A stretch of 21,288 nt of DNA, taken from positions 1 to 21,288 of the IMG/VR virus record IMGVR_UViG_3300021470_000009. One strand, 5' to 3'. The notes under the pieces are model-generated. The model had not been told where the DNA came from and ran no database searches. It worked only from the letters and a program-made list of their open reading frames with translations. This DNA comes from a virus. Position numbers and translations under genes: made by a program. Positions 7,339 through 12,992 of this stretch are shown here, one piece after another (the stretch's first letter is position 1; each line of letters starts with the position of its first letter).

Positions 7339-7527
7339 AGCACACTGCTTCAAACACCGTACCCGGCCGTCTGAATCCATCCGCATGGCCATCAGCTCGA
7401 ACTCCTCATGGCAATCGGTGCATTCCACGAGCTGGCTGGCCGCTGGCTGATAGATTCGAGGAGGAAGGGTGTCGGGAGAGGGTGGAGCGGTCAGGATTGA
7501 TCCTGGGGCATTTTGGGATGGGTCCAT
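7312..7527 (-). CDS. Small zinc-ribbon-like protein (71 aa)
   Basis: 71 aa. The first 30 residues are Pro/Ser/Ala rich and probably flexible. A compact C-terminal module then has CTDCHEEFEL and CLKQC, two Cys pairs about 20 residues apart that could hold one zinc ion. Such minimal ribbons are frequent in phages and usually unassigned. The start is ATG at 7527; there is no good Shine-Dalgarno. Directly upstream (7542-7576) is a perfect inverted repeat that may be an operator or leader hairpin for this gene. The stop lies in the loop of the convergent terminator. Confidence 0.55.
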   Translation of the reverse strand: MDPSQNAPGSILTAPPSPDTLPPRIYQPAASQLVECTDCHEEFELMAMRMDSDGRVRCLKQCAEKKRPAGG

Positions 7528-7541
7528 GCTTTTGAGGGTGG

Positions 7542-7576
7542 AGGTGTCAACAATGGCTTGTCAAATGTTGACACCT
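7542..7576. repeat. Perfect 10-bp inverted repeat upstream of the zinc-ribbon gene
   Basis: AGGTGTCAAC (7542-7551) and GTTGACACCT (7567-7576) are exact inverted copies separated by 15 nt. On the minus strand a further TTTGACA lies between the arms. The repeat sits 14 nt upstream of the start at 7527, where an operator or a leader stem would be expected. No convincing -10 element goes with the TTGACA sequences. Confidence 0.5.
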
Positions 7577-7672
7577 GATGACTTTGTGGCTCAAAGCACT
7601 CTCCAGTTCAAAGCTCCTGGAGATGCTGCCCGAGGTGGCGCGTCGAGGTGGATCTGTGAGGAGATCACCCAG

Positions 7673-7861
7673 TCACGACTTCCCCTTGGGTGTCACGACG
7701 AACTCACCTCGGGCGATGCGCCGCAGGAAGGTGCTCAGGGAGACGGTGCCCTTGTTGGGGCCGGTGCGGGAGTACGCGCCGAGGTGACGGCAGAGGCGCT
7801 TGATTTCGCTCTGGTCATCTTCGGAGAGCTTGATGCGCTGGCGCTTCTGGTGGGCTTGCAT
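7673..7861 (-). CDS. Small basic protein (62 aa) overlapped by the HNH gene
   Basis: 62 aa, strongly basic: MQAHQKRQRIKLSEDDQSEI, then KRLCRHLGAYSRTGPNKGTVSL and a C-terminal GEFVVTPKGKS. The layout (charged helix, Arg-rich helix, short strand) would suit a small DNA-binding or accessory phage protein, but no family is recognised. The leader AAAACACCC before its ATG resembles that of several other genes in this window. The tail of the homing endonuclease runs through it in another frame for 127 nt. This reading looks like the resident gene, while the overlapping HNH tail is low-complexity Ser/Ala/Pro/Arg. A hairpin CTCCAG/CTGGAG lies downstream at 7601-7622. Confidence 0.6.
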   Translation of the reverse strand: MQAHQKRQRIKLSEDDQSEIKRLCRHLGAYSRTGPNKGTVSLSTFLRRIARGEFVVTPKGKS

Positions 7862-8472
7862 GGGTGTTTTTTCAATGGGCTAACATGATCCCACTTCCAT
7901 CTTCCAAGACCAAACGTTACCATTTTGCGTCCGAGGATTGATCGGGAGATGCCAAACTTCAAGGCAATGTCTTTGAGGAGCATTCCAGATCGCCTCATCT
8001 CAACGGCCTCCTGAAGCTGCTGGTACGAGAGCTTTCTGAATGGAGACTTTCGCTTGCCAGTCGTCTTGGCCATGTTTTCAGCGTGCGTCACCCACTCAAG
8101 ATTTCCAACGACATTGTTCAGTGAGTTTCCGTCGATGTGGTTCACCTCGGGATTTCCTTCTGGGTTCGGAATGAAGAGCTTTGCGACGAGTCTGTGAACC
8201 TTGGTGAATGGGTGATTCGGAGATGACTTTCCTGATGGATAAATCCTGACAGCTTTATACCTCTTTCCTTTGCGACCGATGAGTGATGGGATGATCTCGA
8301 AAACGACTCCACATCTTGCCTCGACTGGAATCGTTGCCCTGTTGAAACGCCTGTCGCGAACAACCCTTCCAGATTCGGACACGAAGTAATCCACGTCAGG
8401 AATCTTCATCCATCTTTCCCATGGTTCAGGCTTGATTCCGTGTTCCCGAAGAATGTCTTCAATCATTTCCAT
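7735..8472 (-). CDS. HNH homing endonuclease with NUMOD4 domain
   Basis: A free-standing homing endonuclease that nicks or cuts DNA to spread its own gene. Residues 18-41 (PWERWMKIPDVDYFVSESGR) match the NUMOD4 DNA-binding module. Residues 91-134 form the HNH core: KVHRLVAKLFIPNPEGNPEV, NHIDGNSLNN and NLEWVTHAEN, with His93, Asn111-His112 and Asn120 in the expected places. Residues about 150-186 form a helix-turn-helix with DIALKFGISRSILGRKM that would recognise the target. After about residue 205 the sequence is an out-of-frame reading of the neighbouring 62-aa gene, so the natural C-terminus was probably extended when the element landed here. Its base composition is visibly more A/T rich than its neighbours, as expected for a recent arrival. 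Confidence 0.9.
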   Translation of the reverse strand: MEMIEDILREHGIKPEPWERWMKIPDVDYFVSESGRVVRDRRFNRATIPVEARCGVVFEIIPSLIGRKGKRYKAVRIYPSGKSSPNHPFTKVHRLVAKLFIPNPEGNPEVNHIDGNSLNNVVGNLEWVTHAENMAKTTGKRKSPFRKLSYQQLQEAVEMRRSGMLLKDIALKFGISRSILGRKMVTFGLGRWKWDHVSPLKKHPCKPTRSASASSSPKMTRAKSSASAVTSARTPAPAPTRAPSP

Positions 8473-8730
8473 CAGGTATCATAGTATGCAGGCATTGTCA
8501 AAATGTTTCGAGTGCTCCGAACACGAAAAAGGAGGCATCTGTCTGGACGCGAGGCCACCCCCATGCCCCAAGGCCACCCCCGGCTTCGCGTTCCCGGCCT
8601 GGCGCTCCCCGCTCCCGGCTAGGCCTTCTCCCGTCCGCCATCCTGTAGCAGCCTCCCTACCACGCCCCAAATTTCACCCCAAAAAGGAGAGATCACAATG
8701 TCGGTTATGTTTAGTTGTGCCATTTTGACG
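8473..8730. other. Intergenic stretch upstream of the HNH gene
   Basis: 258 bp without a convincing gene. The sequence GGCCACCCCC occurs twice about 20 bp apart near 8550-8580, within a very C-rich tract. A 34-codon minus-strand ORF (8619-8723, beginning MAQLNITDIV) follows the 155-aa gene by 7 nt but has no Shine-Dalgarno. A plus-strand AAGGAG (8684-8689) stands 8 nt before an ATG at 8698, but the ORF it would open is antisense to a better gene. TTGACA on the minus strand at 8501-8496 could be part of an HNH promoter, though no well-spaced -10 box follows. Confidence 0.4.
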
Positions 8731-9198
8731 CTAGAGCGGAGGCAGGTAGAATTGTTGCGATGCCGGATGGATCTCGCCGGCCGGCCGAGCTGGGGATTGT
8801 CGCTTGCGCTTCCATGGCTGCGGCTTCTTCTTTTTGTTGTGCTCCGCCCAGCGCCTGGCGAGGAGGTCGGCGGTGTCCTGGTTCTCTGGATTGAACCTTC
8901 CCCAGGTTGCCCAGGCGTATGGGCTCGCCAGGTTGGCCGGCGCGTAGGCATATGAGTAGGCGAGCCAGATCGAGCGCCAGAGAGTGCGGGCGGGTTGCAC
9001 TCCCTCTCCCTTGGCGATGGCCGACTGAATCTTGCAGCTAATACCCAACGCGGCAAGCTGTGGCTGGGTGTAGGTACGCGAGGCGAGGCGATACCATTGC
9101 GCCACCTCCGCAGGCGTCGGGGAGCAATAGCGGGCAATCGAGGCGAGGGTTGCGGGCGGGTTGCGCGTGCCGGATGGTAAAGATGCTTTGCCGTACAA
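8731..9198 (-). CDS. Hypothetical protein (155 aa), possible DNA-binding protein
   Basis: 155 aa starting at a TTG (9198-9196) preceded by GAGG with a 5-nt gap, the only reasonable ribosome-binding site. The N-terminal half contains TPAEVAQWYRLASRTYTQPQ and LAALGISCKIQSAIAKGEGV, whose helix-turn-helix-like spacing suggests DNA binding, followed by an aromatic-rich helix (LWRSIWLAYSYAYAPANL). The C-terminus has a Lys/Arg-rich patch (EHNKKKKPQPWKRKRQ). Codon third positions are GC-rich, as in a real coding sequence, and contrast with the antisense ORFs. The family is not recognised. It diverges from the rightward accessory cluster and could regulate it, which is inference from position only. 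Confidence 0.6.
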   Translation of the reverse strand: MYGKASLPSGTRNPPATLASIARYCSPTPAEVAQWYRLASRTYTQPQLAALGISCKIQSAIAKGEGVQPARTLWRSIWLAYSYAYAPANLASPYAWATWGRFNPENQDTADLLARRWAEHNKKKKPQPWKRKRQSPARPAGEIHPASQQFYLPPL

Positions 9199-9480
9199 AG
9201 CAACCTCGTAAAAGACGACACACTTGCCTTTTGCAAGTAATCCCTCTGCGCATCACCTCCTTTACCGATAATCCCTCAGCATTTCCCCTAGAATCCCCCT
9301 CTCATATTCCCCTCCGCGCATACGTTCACCCTCGCGCACAAATTTATTTCAGAAACTACCTTTTTCGTTAACTTACTAAGGAAAACACGCGAAAATAAAT
9401 GTTGCAAACTTTGCGATGTGCTGTAGGCTGTGGGATATCAGCTCGGCAATTACGCCGGGTGAAAATCGAAAGGCAAATCA
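9199..9480. other. Divergent intergenic control region
   Basis: 282 bp between the leftward 155-aa gene and the rightward cluster. On the minus strand a G-rich stretch carries repeated GAGGGATTA/GAGGGGGATT-type sequences (about 9239-9310) and a perfect AAAGGAGGTGA that stands too close to an ATG to serve it well. A hairpin ACTTGC/GCAAGT spans 9222-9238. On the plus strand, AT-rich DNA (9350-9400) leads to TTGCAA (9402-9407) and, 16 nt later, TAGGCT (9424-9429), a weak promoter candidate for the cluster. The AATTAC hairpin follows at 9444-9457. Confidence 0.4.
9441..9480 (+). promoter_or_regulatory. AATYAC-loop leader hairpin plus AAAGG ribosome-binding site, copy 1
   Basis: CGGC (9444-9447), loop AATTAC, GCCG (9454-9457), then GAAAATCGAAAGG and a GTG start 7 nt after AAAGG. 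This is the first of three close copies (with 9768-9805 and 10803-10839), plus a diverged fourth at 11711-11747. The loop and the downstream GAAAATCGAAAGG are conserved while the stem changes by paired substitutions. Confidence 0.6.
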
Positions 9481-9711
9481 GTGAACTATTCAGATTACAC
9501 CGTCGGAATTAGCAATGAACCGAGTTATTATGGTAGATCCTGTTCCGCGTTCGACGCGGAACGTATTGCGGAAAATCTCGCGGCAATGATTCACGCGCAG
9601 TTTCCCGGAATTGATACCCGATCGCACCATGGAAAGACAAATGGTCCGGATGAAACTGTAATCGGGGAAATCAATGAGTGGATTGAAAACAACTGGATGG
9701 CGGCGCTCTGA
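9481..9711 (+). CDS. Hypothetical accessory protein (76 aa)
   Basis: 76 aa with a GTG start placed 7 nt after AAAGG in a conserved leader element. The sequence is acidic: MNYSDYTVGISNEPSYYGRS, then FDAERIAENLAAMIHAQFPG and a C-terminal GEINEWIENNWMAAL. A short beta start followed by a helix (AERIAENLAAMI) is seen, with no catalytic motif. This is the first gene of the rightward accessory cluster and ends in the conserved TGATTCC that opens the intergenic module. The overall style (small, acidic, aromatic) resembles that of phage and plasmid accessory proteins; function unknown. Confidence 0.7.
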   Translation: MNYSDYTVGISNEPSYYGRSCSAFDAERIAENLAAMIHAQFPGIDTRSHHGKTNGPDETVIGEINEWIENNWMAAL

Positions 9712-9805
9712 TTCCGCTCCTCCTCCCTGGCCGCGCGCCGGGGCGGATGGGCGCAACCAGCGCCGCTCGGCAATCACGCCGGCGAAATTGAAAGGTAAAC
9801 ACAGT
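9709..9805 (+). repeat. Intergenic RNA module, copy 2 (three tandem hairpins)
   Basis: Begins with the TGA stop of the preceding gene in TGATTCCGC. Three small hairpins follow: CCCTGGC/GCCGGGG (9725-9743), GGCGC-AACCA-GCGCC (9750-9764) and CGGC-AATCAC-GCCG (9768-9781). Then come GCGAAATTGAAAGG and a 10-nt gap to ATG. The first 35 nt are identical to the module at 12908. Confidence 0.65.
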
Positions 9806-10129
9806 ATGCAATCACTCGACATGCAACTTAATCAGCAACTCTCCCAATGGTCCGCCCTTGTGGCCTCCCTTGTCCCCGACATCCGCGACGAATACCGCGC
9901 CAGCGACGAGCCCGACGACGAAACCCCGGCAATCTGCCTCACCATCGGATTCACCCCGGAGGATGATGAAAAGGATTGTTCCTGGTCATATCAGACCGGC
10001 GACAATTCCTATTCAGGCGGTGCCTATAGCCACGCGCATTGGGCTGTGGTAACAATCACGCGGGACTGTAGCCCGGCGAAGATTGCTGAAGAAATTGCTG
10101 ACCAGATTGCCGAATTGATTTGCCAGTAA
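9806..10129 (+). CDS. Conserved accessory protein of unknown function (107 aa)
   Basis: 107 aa. Start ATG at 9806 is placed 10 nt after AAAGG of the module; upstream in-frame codons lie inside the hairpins. The helical N-terminus (MQLNQQLSQWSALVASLVPD) is followed by acidic loops and a core CSWSYQTGDNSYSGGAYSHA with HWAVVTITRD, then a C-terminal amphipathic helix (AKIAEEIADQIAEL). I recall the pattern W-x-YQTGDNSYxGGAY plus HWAVV from many phage and plasmid accessory regions, always unassigned. No cysteine pair or nucleotide-binding motif is visible. Confidence 0.75.
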   Translation: MQSLDMQLNQQLSQWSALVASLVPDIRDEYRASDEPDDETPAICLTIGFTPEDDEKDCSWSYQTGDNSYSGGAYSHAHWAVVTITRDCSPAKIAEEIADQIAELICQ

Positions 10130-10155
10130 TTCAACCCTTCAACACTTCACCCCCT

Positions 10156-10743
10156 ATGAAAACTCTCTCCCCCTCCCTCATTACCGAATCTAAGCGCCTC
10201 GTCTCCGCCAAATCCCGCTTCGGCCATGCAATCCAAGTCTATGACGACGGGTTTGGCCCGCTGTGGATACACCGCGACAGCATGGGCATTTCCGGCATTG
10301 TCCGGGCGCAGACTTGGGAAGACGCCTATGGTATTTGTGAAGATGAATTCTTCTCTGAAGAATCAATGACCATTGAAGAAATCGCCAAAGAGTATGGGTT
10401 CAAGCGTGAACACGTGAAGATTGTCCGCGATCCGCTCGCCCAGGCTGGAAAACACACGGCCGCCGGTGAAAGGATTTGCCGCGATACTGACTACATTAAT
10501 GGCCGTCTCCCTGACGGGCTTTTTATCCGCTGGCTCACCATTGAAACACCCGACGCTGACGCATGGGCAGACAATGAACTCTTTCAAGAGTCATGCGGAT
10601 TCCGCCCTTCCGGCCCAAATTCAAGGGACACGCTTAATCATGGCATTCACGCCAGGGACTTGAGCGGTGACTATCTCGACAAGCTCACTCCAGCCCTTCT
10701 CTCTGAACTGGAAATCACGCTGGAAATTGTTGAAGAGGATTGA
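10156..10743 (+). CDS. Hypothetical accessory protein (195 aa)
   Basis: 195 aa, start ATG 10156 after an A/C-rich leader (CACTTCACCCCCTA) with no Shine-Dalgarno. The N-terminal domain contains FGHAIQVYDDGFGPLWIHRD and GISGIVRAQTWEDAYGICED, a beta-rich stretch with an acidic helix. A middle segment has SMTIEEIAKEYGFKREHVKI, resembling a short helix-turn-helix. The C-terminal half includes LTIETPDADAWADNELFQES and ends LLSELEITLEIVEED. The FGHAIQVYDDGFGPLW start is, from memory, seen in conserved phage/plasmid proteins, but I cannot name the family. Its TGA is the first codon of the next intergenic module. Confidence 0.75.
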   Translation: MKTLSPSLITESKRLVSAKSRFGHAIQVYDDGFGPLWIHRDSMGISGIVRAQTWEDAYGICEDEFFSEESMTIEEIAKEYGFKREHVKIVRDPLAQAGKHTAAGERICRDTDYINGRLPDGLFIRWLTIETPDADAWADNELFQESCGFRPSGPNSRDTLNHGIHARDLSGDYLDKLTPALLSELEITLEIVEED

Positions 10744-10839
10744 TTCCGCGCTCCCCTCCCGGACCACCCTCCGGGAGCGGACCGCGCAACCAATGCGCCC
10801 GTGCGGGAATTACCCCGCCGAGAATCGAAAGGTCAAACG
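10741..10839 (+). repeat. Intergenic RNA module, copy 3 (three tandem hairpins)
   Basis: Starts with the TGA stop of the preceding gene in TGATTCCGCG. Hairpins: TCCCGGA/TCCGGGA (10757-10776) inside CCGC/GCGG (10746-10780); GCGC-AACCAAT-GCGC (10784-10798); and GCGGG-AATTAC-CCCGC (10803-10818). Then come GAGAATCGAAAGG and a 7-nt gap to ATG. The third stem differs from the other copies by paired changes while the loop stays AATTAC. Confidence 0.65.
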
Positions 10840-11232
10840 ATGAAACTAGCAGCCAGCCTAAAAAACTTGAAGGCGCACGCGGCCGCCCTCCTCGGCAATA
10901 ACCACACACCTGAGACTGAGAAGGCACTTCTCCGGGAATGCCTGACGGGATTTGTGCGCGATACTACCCCCGGCGGCCGTCCCTTTGGCCATATCAGCCA
11001 CGACTACTGCGCGCACCTGGAACGCATCGGCAAAATTCTCGGCACGTGCGGCGTGGAGGGTATGCTCCTCGACCGTCACGGCAACGACATTTCCGGGACT
11101 TGCTCCATGGACGGGGTGAAGCTGGATTGCCAGTATTGCAACACCGGCGACAGTTACGGGATTACCATCCTCTATATCAACGGCCGTTTGTGCATTGGCG
11201 ATTGGGGCTCACTCGTCGAAGCTCTCTCCTGA
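10840..11232 (+). CDS. Conserved accessory protein of unknown function (130 aa)
   Basis: 130 aa; start ATG 10840, 7 nt after AAAGG. N-terminal helices (KNLKAHAAALLGNN; ETEKALLRECLTGF) lead to HISHDYCAHLERIGKILGTC and GVEGMLLDRHGNDISG, then LDCQYCNTGDSYGITILYIN and a final GRLCIGDWGSLVE. The last part, QYCNTGDSYGxT then GDWGSLVE, is a pattern I associate with unassigned proteins shared by many phages and conjugative elements. Two Cys pairs are spaced unlike a classical zinc ribbon. It belongs to the rightward accessory cluster and is followed after 25 nt by a 36-aa ORF. Confidence 0.75.
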   Translation: MKLAASLKNLKAHAAALLGNNHTPETEKALLRECLTGFVRDTTPGGRPFGHISHDYCAHLERIGKILGTCGVEGMLLDRHGNDISGTCSMDGVKLDCQYCNTGDSYGITILYINGRLCIGDWGSLVEALS

Positions 11233-11257
11233 AATTCACTCCACAAATTACACCCCA

Positions 11258-11368
11258 ATGAAATCCAAACTCATTTCCATCACCCTATTTGTCTATCAGC
11301 GCGGATGCCGAGCTTACTTGGTAACGGTCATCGTTCAAGAATCTGCGGTCAATTCAGTCAACTCTTAA
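11258..11368 (+). CDS. Tiny ORF (36 aa)
   Basis: ATG 11258 to TAA 11368: MKSKLISITLFVYQRGCRAY, then LVTVIVQESAVNSVNS. It has an A/C-rich leader like its neighbours (AATTACACCCCA) and stops 6 nt before the next gene, which fits the packing of this operon. The alternation of hydrophobic residues suggests a small beta-hairpin or a short membrane-associated peptide. No family is recognised, and it could be a leader that links two larger genes. Confidence 0.45.
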   Translation: MKSKLISITLFVYQRGCRAYLVTVIVQESAVNSVNS

Positions 11369-11374
11369 CACCTC

Positions 11375-11647
11375 ATGCAACTCGAATCCCCTAAACTCCA
11401 CACGCAAGTCAACCTGGACGCCTTTAACGCCCAGCTCGAAAAGGAATACACACGGATCTTTGCCGAGTCGCCCGAATACGCCTACGCGGCCAACCGCACA
11501 ACGCCCGCCGCGCTCGCCCGCAAGATGACGCTGGGCCTGGACGCAGGCAGCGCGAACAAGGACGGGGAAGGTATCGCCCGGACCTGCAATTACTTCGGAA
11601 TCCCGCATACTTACAAAGCAATTCGCGCCTTCCTTACCGCTCAATAG
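11375..11647 (+). CDS. Conserved accessory protein of unknown function (90 aa)
   Basis: 90 aa, start ATG 11375 after ACACCTC. The protein is helical: LDAFNAQLEKEYTRIFAESP, EYAYAANRTTPAALARKMTL and GSANKDGEGIARTCNYFGI, ending HTYKAIRAFLTAQ. The pattern P-x-x-LARKMTxGL..GxxNKDGxGI..TC..xGIxxTYKAIRAFL is one I have seen often in proteobacterial phage and plasmid accessory proteins; no role is known to me. It contains no enzyme motif. It closes a sub-block of the cluster and is followed by an intergenic region with competing hairpins. Confidence 0.8.
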   Translation: MQLESPKLHTQVNLDAFNAQLEKEYTRIFAESPEYAYAANRTTPAALARKMTLGLDAGSANKDGEGIARTCNYFGIPHTYKAIRAFLTAQ

Positions 11648-11665
11648 CAAGTCCCCCCGCGTCCG

Positions 11666-11747
11666 CCCGCTGGCTCACCCCAGCGCGGCGGCAGCGGGTG
11701 AACAACCCGGCCAGCGGGATTCGCTGGCAAAACGTAAAGGTAAAACT
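11666..11747 (+). promoter_or_regulatory. Leader with mutually exclusive hairpins before the 163-aa gene
   Basis: CCCGCTGG (11666-11673) can pair with CCAGCGGG (11711-11718), with TCACCC/GGGTGA (11675-11680, 11696-11701) nested inside. Alternatively CCAGCG (11711-11716) can pair with CGCTGG (11722-11727) around GGATT. The two folds share the CCAGCG strand. The second resembles the leader hairpin of the other modules, and is followed by AAAACGTAAAGG with a 7-nt gap to ATG 11748. Attenuation-like switching is possible but unproven. Confidence 0.45.
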
Positions 11748-12239
11748 ATGTTCTCAGAACTCGAAGACCGCGCCGACCACCACGACGGAGACTTATCGCT
11801 TCTCCCTGTGGCCTTCGCCCCCGCCCCGACGGCCCGCATCAAGGTGCGCAAGGCCAGCAAGCGCACCATCAATCGCCGCAAGGCATTGCTCCCCAGCGGC
11901 GTCCCCCGTTACATTCGCTGTTATGACAACGGCGGCGAGACGGTTGACCGCTTCACCGCGGTATTTTCCGGGCGCAGCGCGGCGGACCATTCCGGCCATG
12001 TTACCCAATGGCCTTTCCTCGCCATGAATTCCGCCCCGTTTCATCCCCAGGGCTTCGGCCAGCACGGCCACAGTAATAACCTCCCGTGCGACGTTGACTG
12101 CTGGGGCTTTCCTCCCGCCATGGGCCGGAAGAATCATCTCGGCAAGCGGATTCTTTTCGCGGAACTGCCGGAGGATTGCCGCCGCCTGGTGTTGCAGGAC
12201 TATTGCGAAATTTGGAAGCTTGAAGGGGGTACCCTGTGA
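11748..12239 (+). CDS. Conserved accessory protein of unknown function (163 aa)
   Basis: 163 aa; ATG 11748, 7 nt after AAAGG. The first 45 residues are disordered, including a basic patch (RIKVRKASKRTINRRKALL). The conserved core then runs RYIRCYDNGGETVDRFTAVF, SGRSAADHSGHVTQWPFLAM, SAPFHPQGFGQHGHSNN and HLGKRILFAELPEDCRRLVL, ending DYCEIWKLE. I recognise RYIRCYDNGG...DR(Y/F)T.VF, PFHPQGFGQHG and HLGKRI.F.dLP.dCR.LVL.DY as a widespread phage/plasmid family without assigned function. The many His residues suggest a metal site, but this is not shown. The TGA overlaps the GTG start of the next gene (GTGA). Confidence 0.8.
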   Translation: MFSELEDRADHHDGDLSLLPVAFAPAPTARIKVRKASKRTINRRKALLPSGVPRYIRCYDNGGETVDRFTAVFSGRSAADHSGHVTQWPFLAMNSAPFHPQGFGQHGHSNNLPCDVDCWGFPPAMGRKNHLGKRILFAELPEDCRRLVLQDYCEIWKLEGGTL

Positions 12240-12748
12240 ATCCCTCCCTTGATGAATTCACGGCGGCGTATATCCGAACCTCGCTCTGGTCCAGTATCGG
12301 CCCACGCTTTGGCACCTGTCCATGCTGTGGACGGAAAGCCATTCTTGACCGCTTCCCGGAGGAAGAATTCACGGAGGAAGCCATGTGCAGCGCGGAAGGC
12401 TGTGGCGTGCGGGAGATTTCGAACGACGATCCCCTTGACGCTAATTACTCCCCGGACGATCTCGCCCCGGCCGCTCTCGCCCGGATCATCGCCGACTGCG
12501 CAAAATTCCAAGCCGACAACGCAGCCACCCTCGCCGCCGCCATTGAAACCGGCGAGGTAAAATACGGGCCTGACTTCGGGCCGATGGGCCGGGCCGGTCA
12601 CGACTTTTGGCTGACCCGCTGCGGCCATGGTGCCGGGTTTTGGGATGGGGATTGGCCGGAGCCTTACGGGGATCAGCTCACCGATGCCGCCAAGGCGTTT
12701 GGCAACGTGGACCTCGGCCCAGGCGATGACGGGAAGCTTTACTTCTAA
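12236..12748 (+). CDS. Conserved accessory protein with an inserted zinc ribbon (170 aa)
   Basis: 170 aa, GTG start overlapping the upstream stop. The ends match a family I recall from phages and plasmids: FTAAYIRTSLWSS at the start, then LDANYSPDDLAPAALARIIADCAKFQ, AGHDFWLTRCGHGAGFWDGD and an LxDAAKAFGNVDL tail. In the form I remember, the region after LWSS is short and acidic. Here residues about 21-62 hold TCPCCGRKAI and CSAEGCGVREI, a four- to five-Cys zinc-ribbon-like insert with acidic linker. Function is unknown for the family; the insert could add nucleic-acid or protein binding. Base use in the insert looks like the rest of the gene. Confidence 0.8.
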   Translation: MNPSLDEFTAAYIRTSLWSSIGPRFGTCPCCGRKAILDRFPEEEFTEEAMCSAEGCGVREISNDDPLDANYSPDDLAPAALARIIADCAKFQADNAATLAAAIETGEVKYGPDFGPMGRAGHDFWLTRCGHGAGFWDGDWPEPYGDQLTDAAKAFGNVDLGPGDDGKLYF

Positions 12749-12754
12749 ACCTCC

Positions 12755-12910
12755 ATGCGCCGCCTTCTCATAATCCTCGCTTGCGTCCCCTGGTCCGCCG
12801 TTGTCTTTGCCTCCCTGCAATGGGGGTGGATGGCAATGTTGATCCAATCCTCCGCCTTAACCGCGTTCTGTGTGCTGATGATGCGCCGGAAGGATGCCCC
12901 GCCGTTCTGA
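12755..12910 (+). CDS. Small membrane protein (51 aa)
   Basis: ATG 12755 to TGA 12908-12910, 6 nt after the preceding stop. MRRLLIILACVPWSAVVFAS is followed by LQWGWMAMLIQSSALTAFCV and a basic tail (LMMRRKDAPPF). Two hydrophobic segments (about residues 4-22 and 27-42) with positive residues at both ends predict a two-pass inner-membrane protein. The first segment could also be read as a signal peptide. The stop codon is the first codon of the conserved intergenic module. Small membrane proteins of this kind in phages can act in lysis, superinfection exclusion or host membrane modification; none can be chosen here. Confidence 0.65.
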   Translation: MRRLLIILACVPWSAVVFASLQWGWMAMLIQSSALTAFCVLMMRRKDAPPF

Positions 12911-12992
12911 TTCCGCTCCTCCTCCCTGGCCGCGCGCCGGGGAGAATGGGCGCAACCAAGCGCACCAAGCAAAACACCAAAAGGAAAACACC
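12908..12992 (+). repeat. Intergenic RNA module, copy 4
   Basis: Begins with the stop codon of the membrane-protein gene in TGATTCCGC. The first 35 nt are identical to the module at 9709. Hairpins: CTCCCTGGC/GCCGGGGAG (12922-12944, one G-U) and GCGC-AACCAA-GCGC (12950-12963). The third AATYAC hairpin is absent, but AAAAGG with an 8-nt gap still precedes ATG 12993. Confidence 0.65.

Noticed and set aside
8464-8501. HNH promoter with TTGACA at 8501-8496
   Set aside because: The only TATGAT-like box lies 12 nt away and the next candidate at 15 nt is poor, so no promoter is claimed.
8698-8955. Plus-strand ORF of 85 codons with AAGGAG 8 nt before its ATG
   Set aside because: It has a good ribosome-binding site, but the protein is Arg/Leu/Val/Gly shadow-like and antisense to the better supported 155-aa gene; kept only as a note.
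9038-9256. Minus-strand ORF of 72 codons after a perfect AAAGGAGGTGA
   Set aside because: The Shine-Dalgarno is only about 2 nt from the ATG, too close for use, and the frame overlaps the 155-aa gene with a less protein-like sequence.
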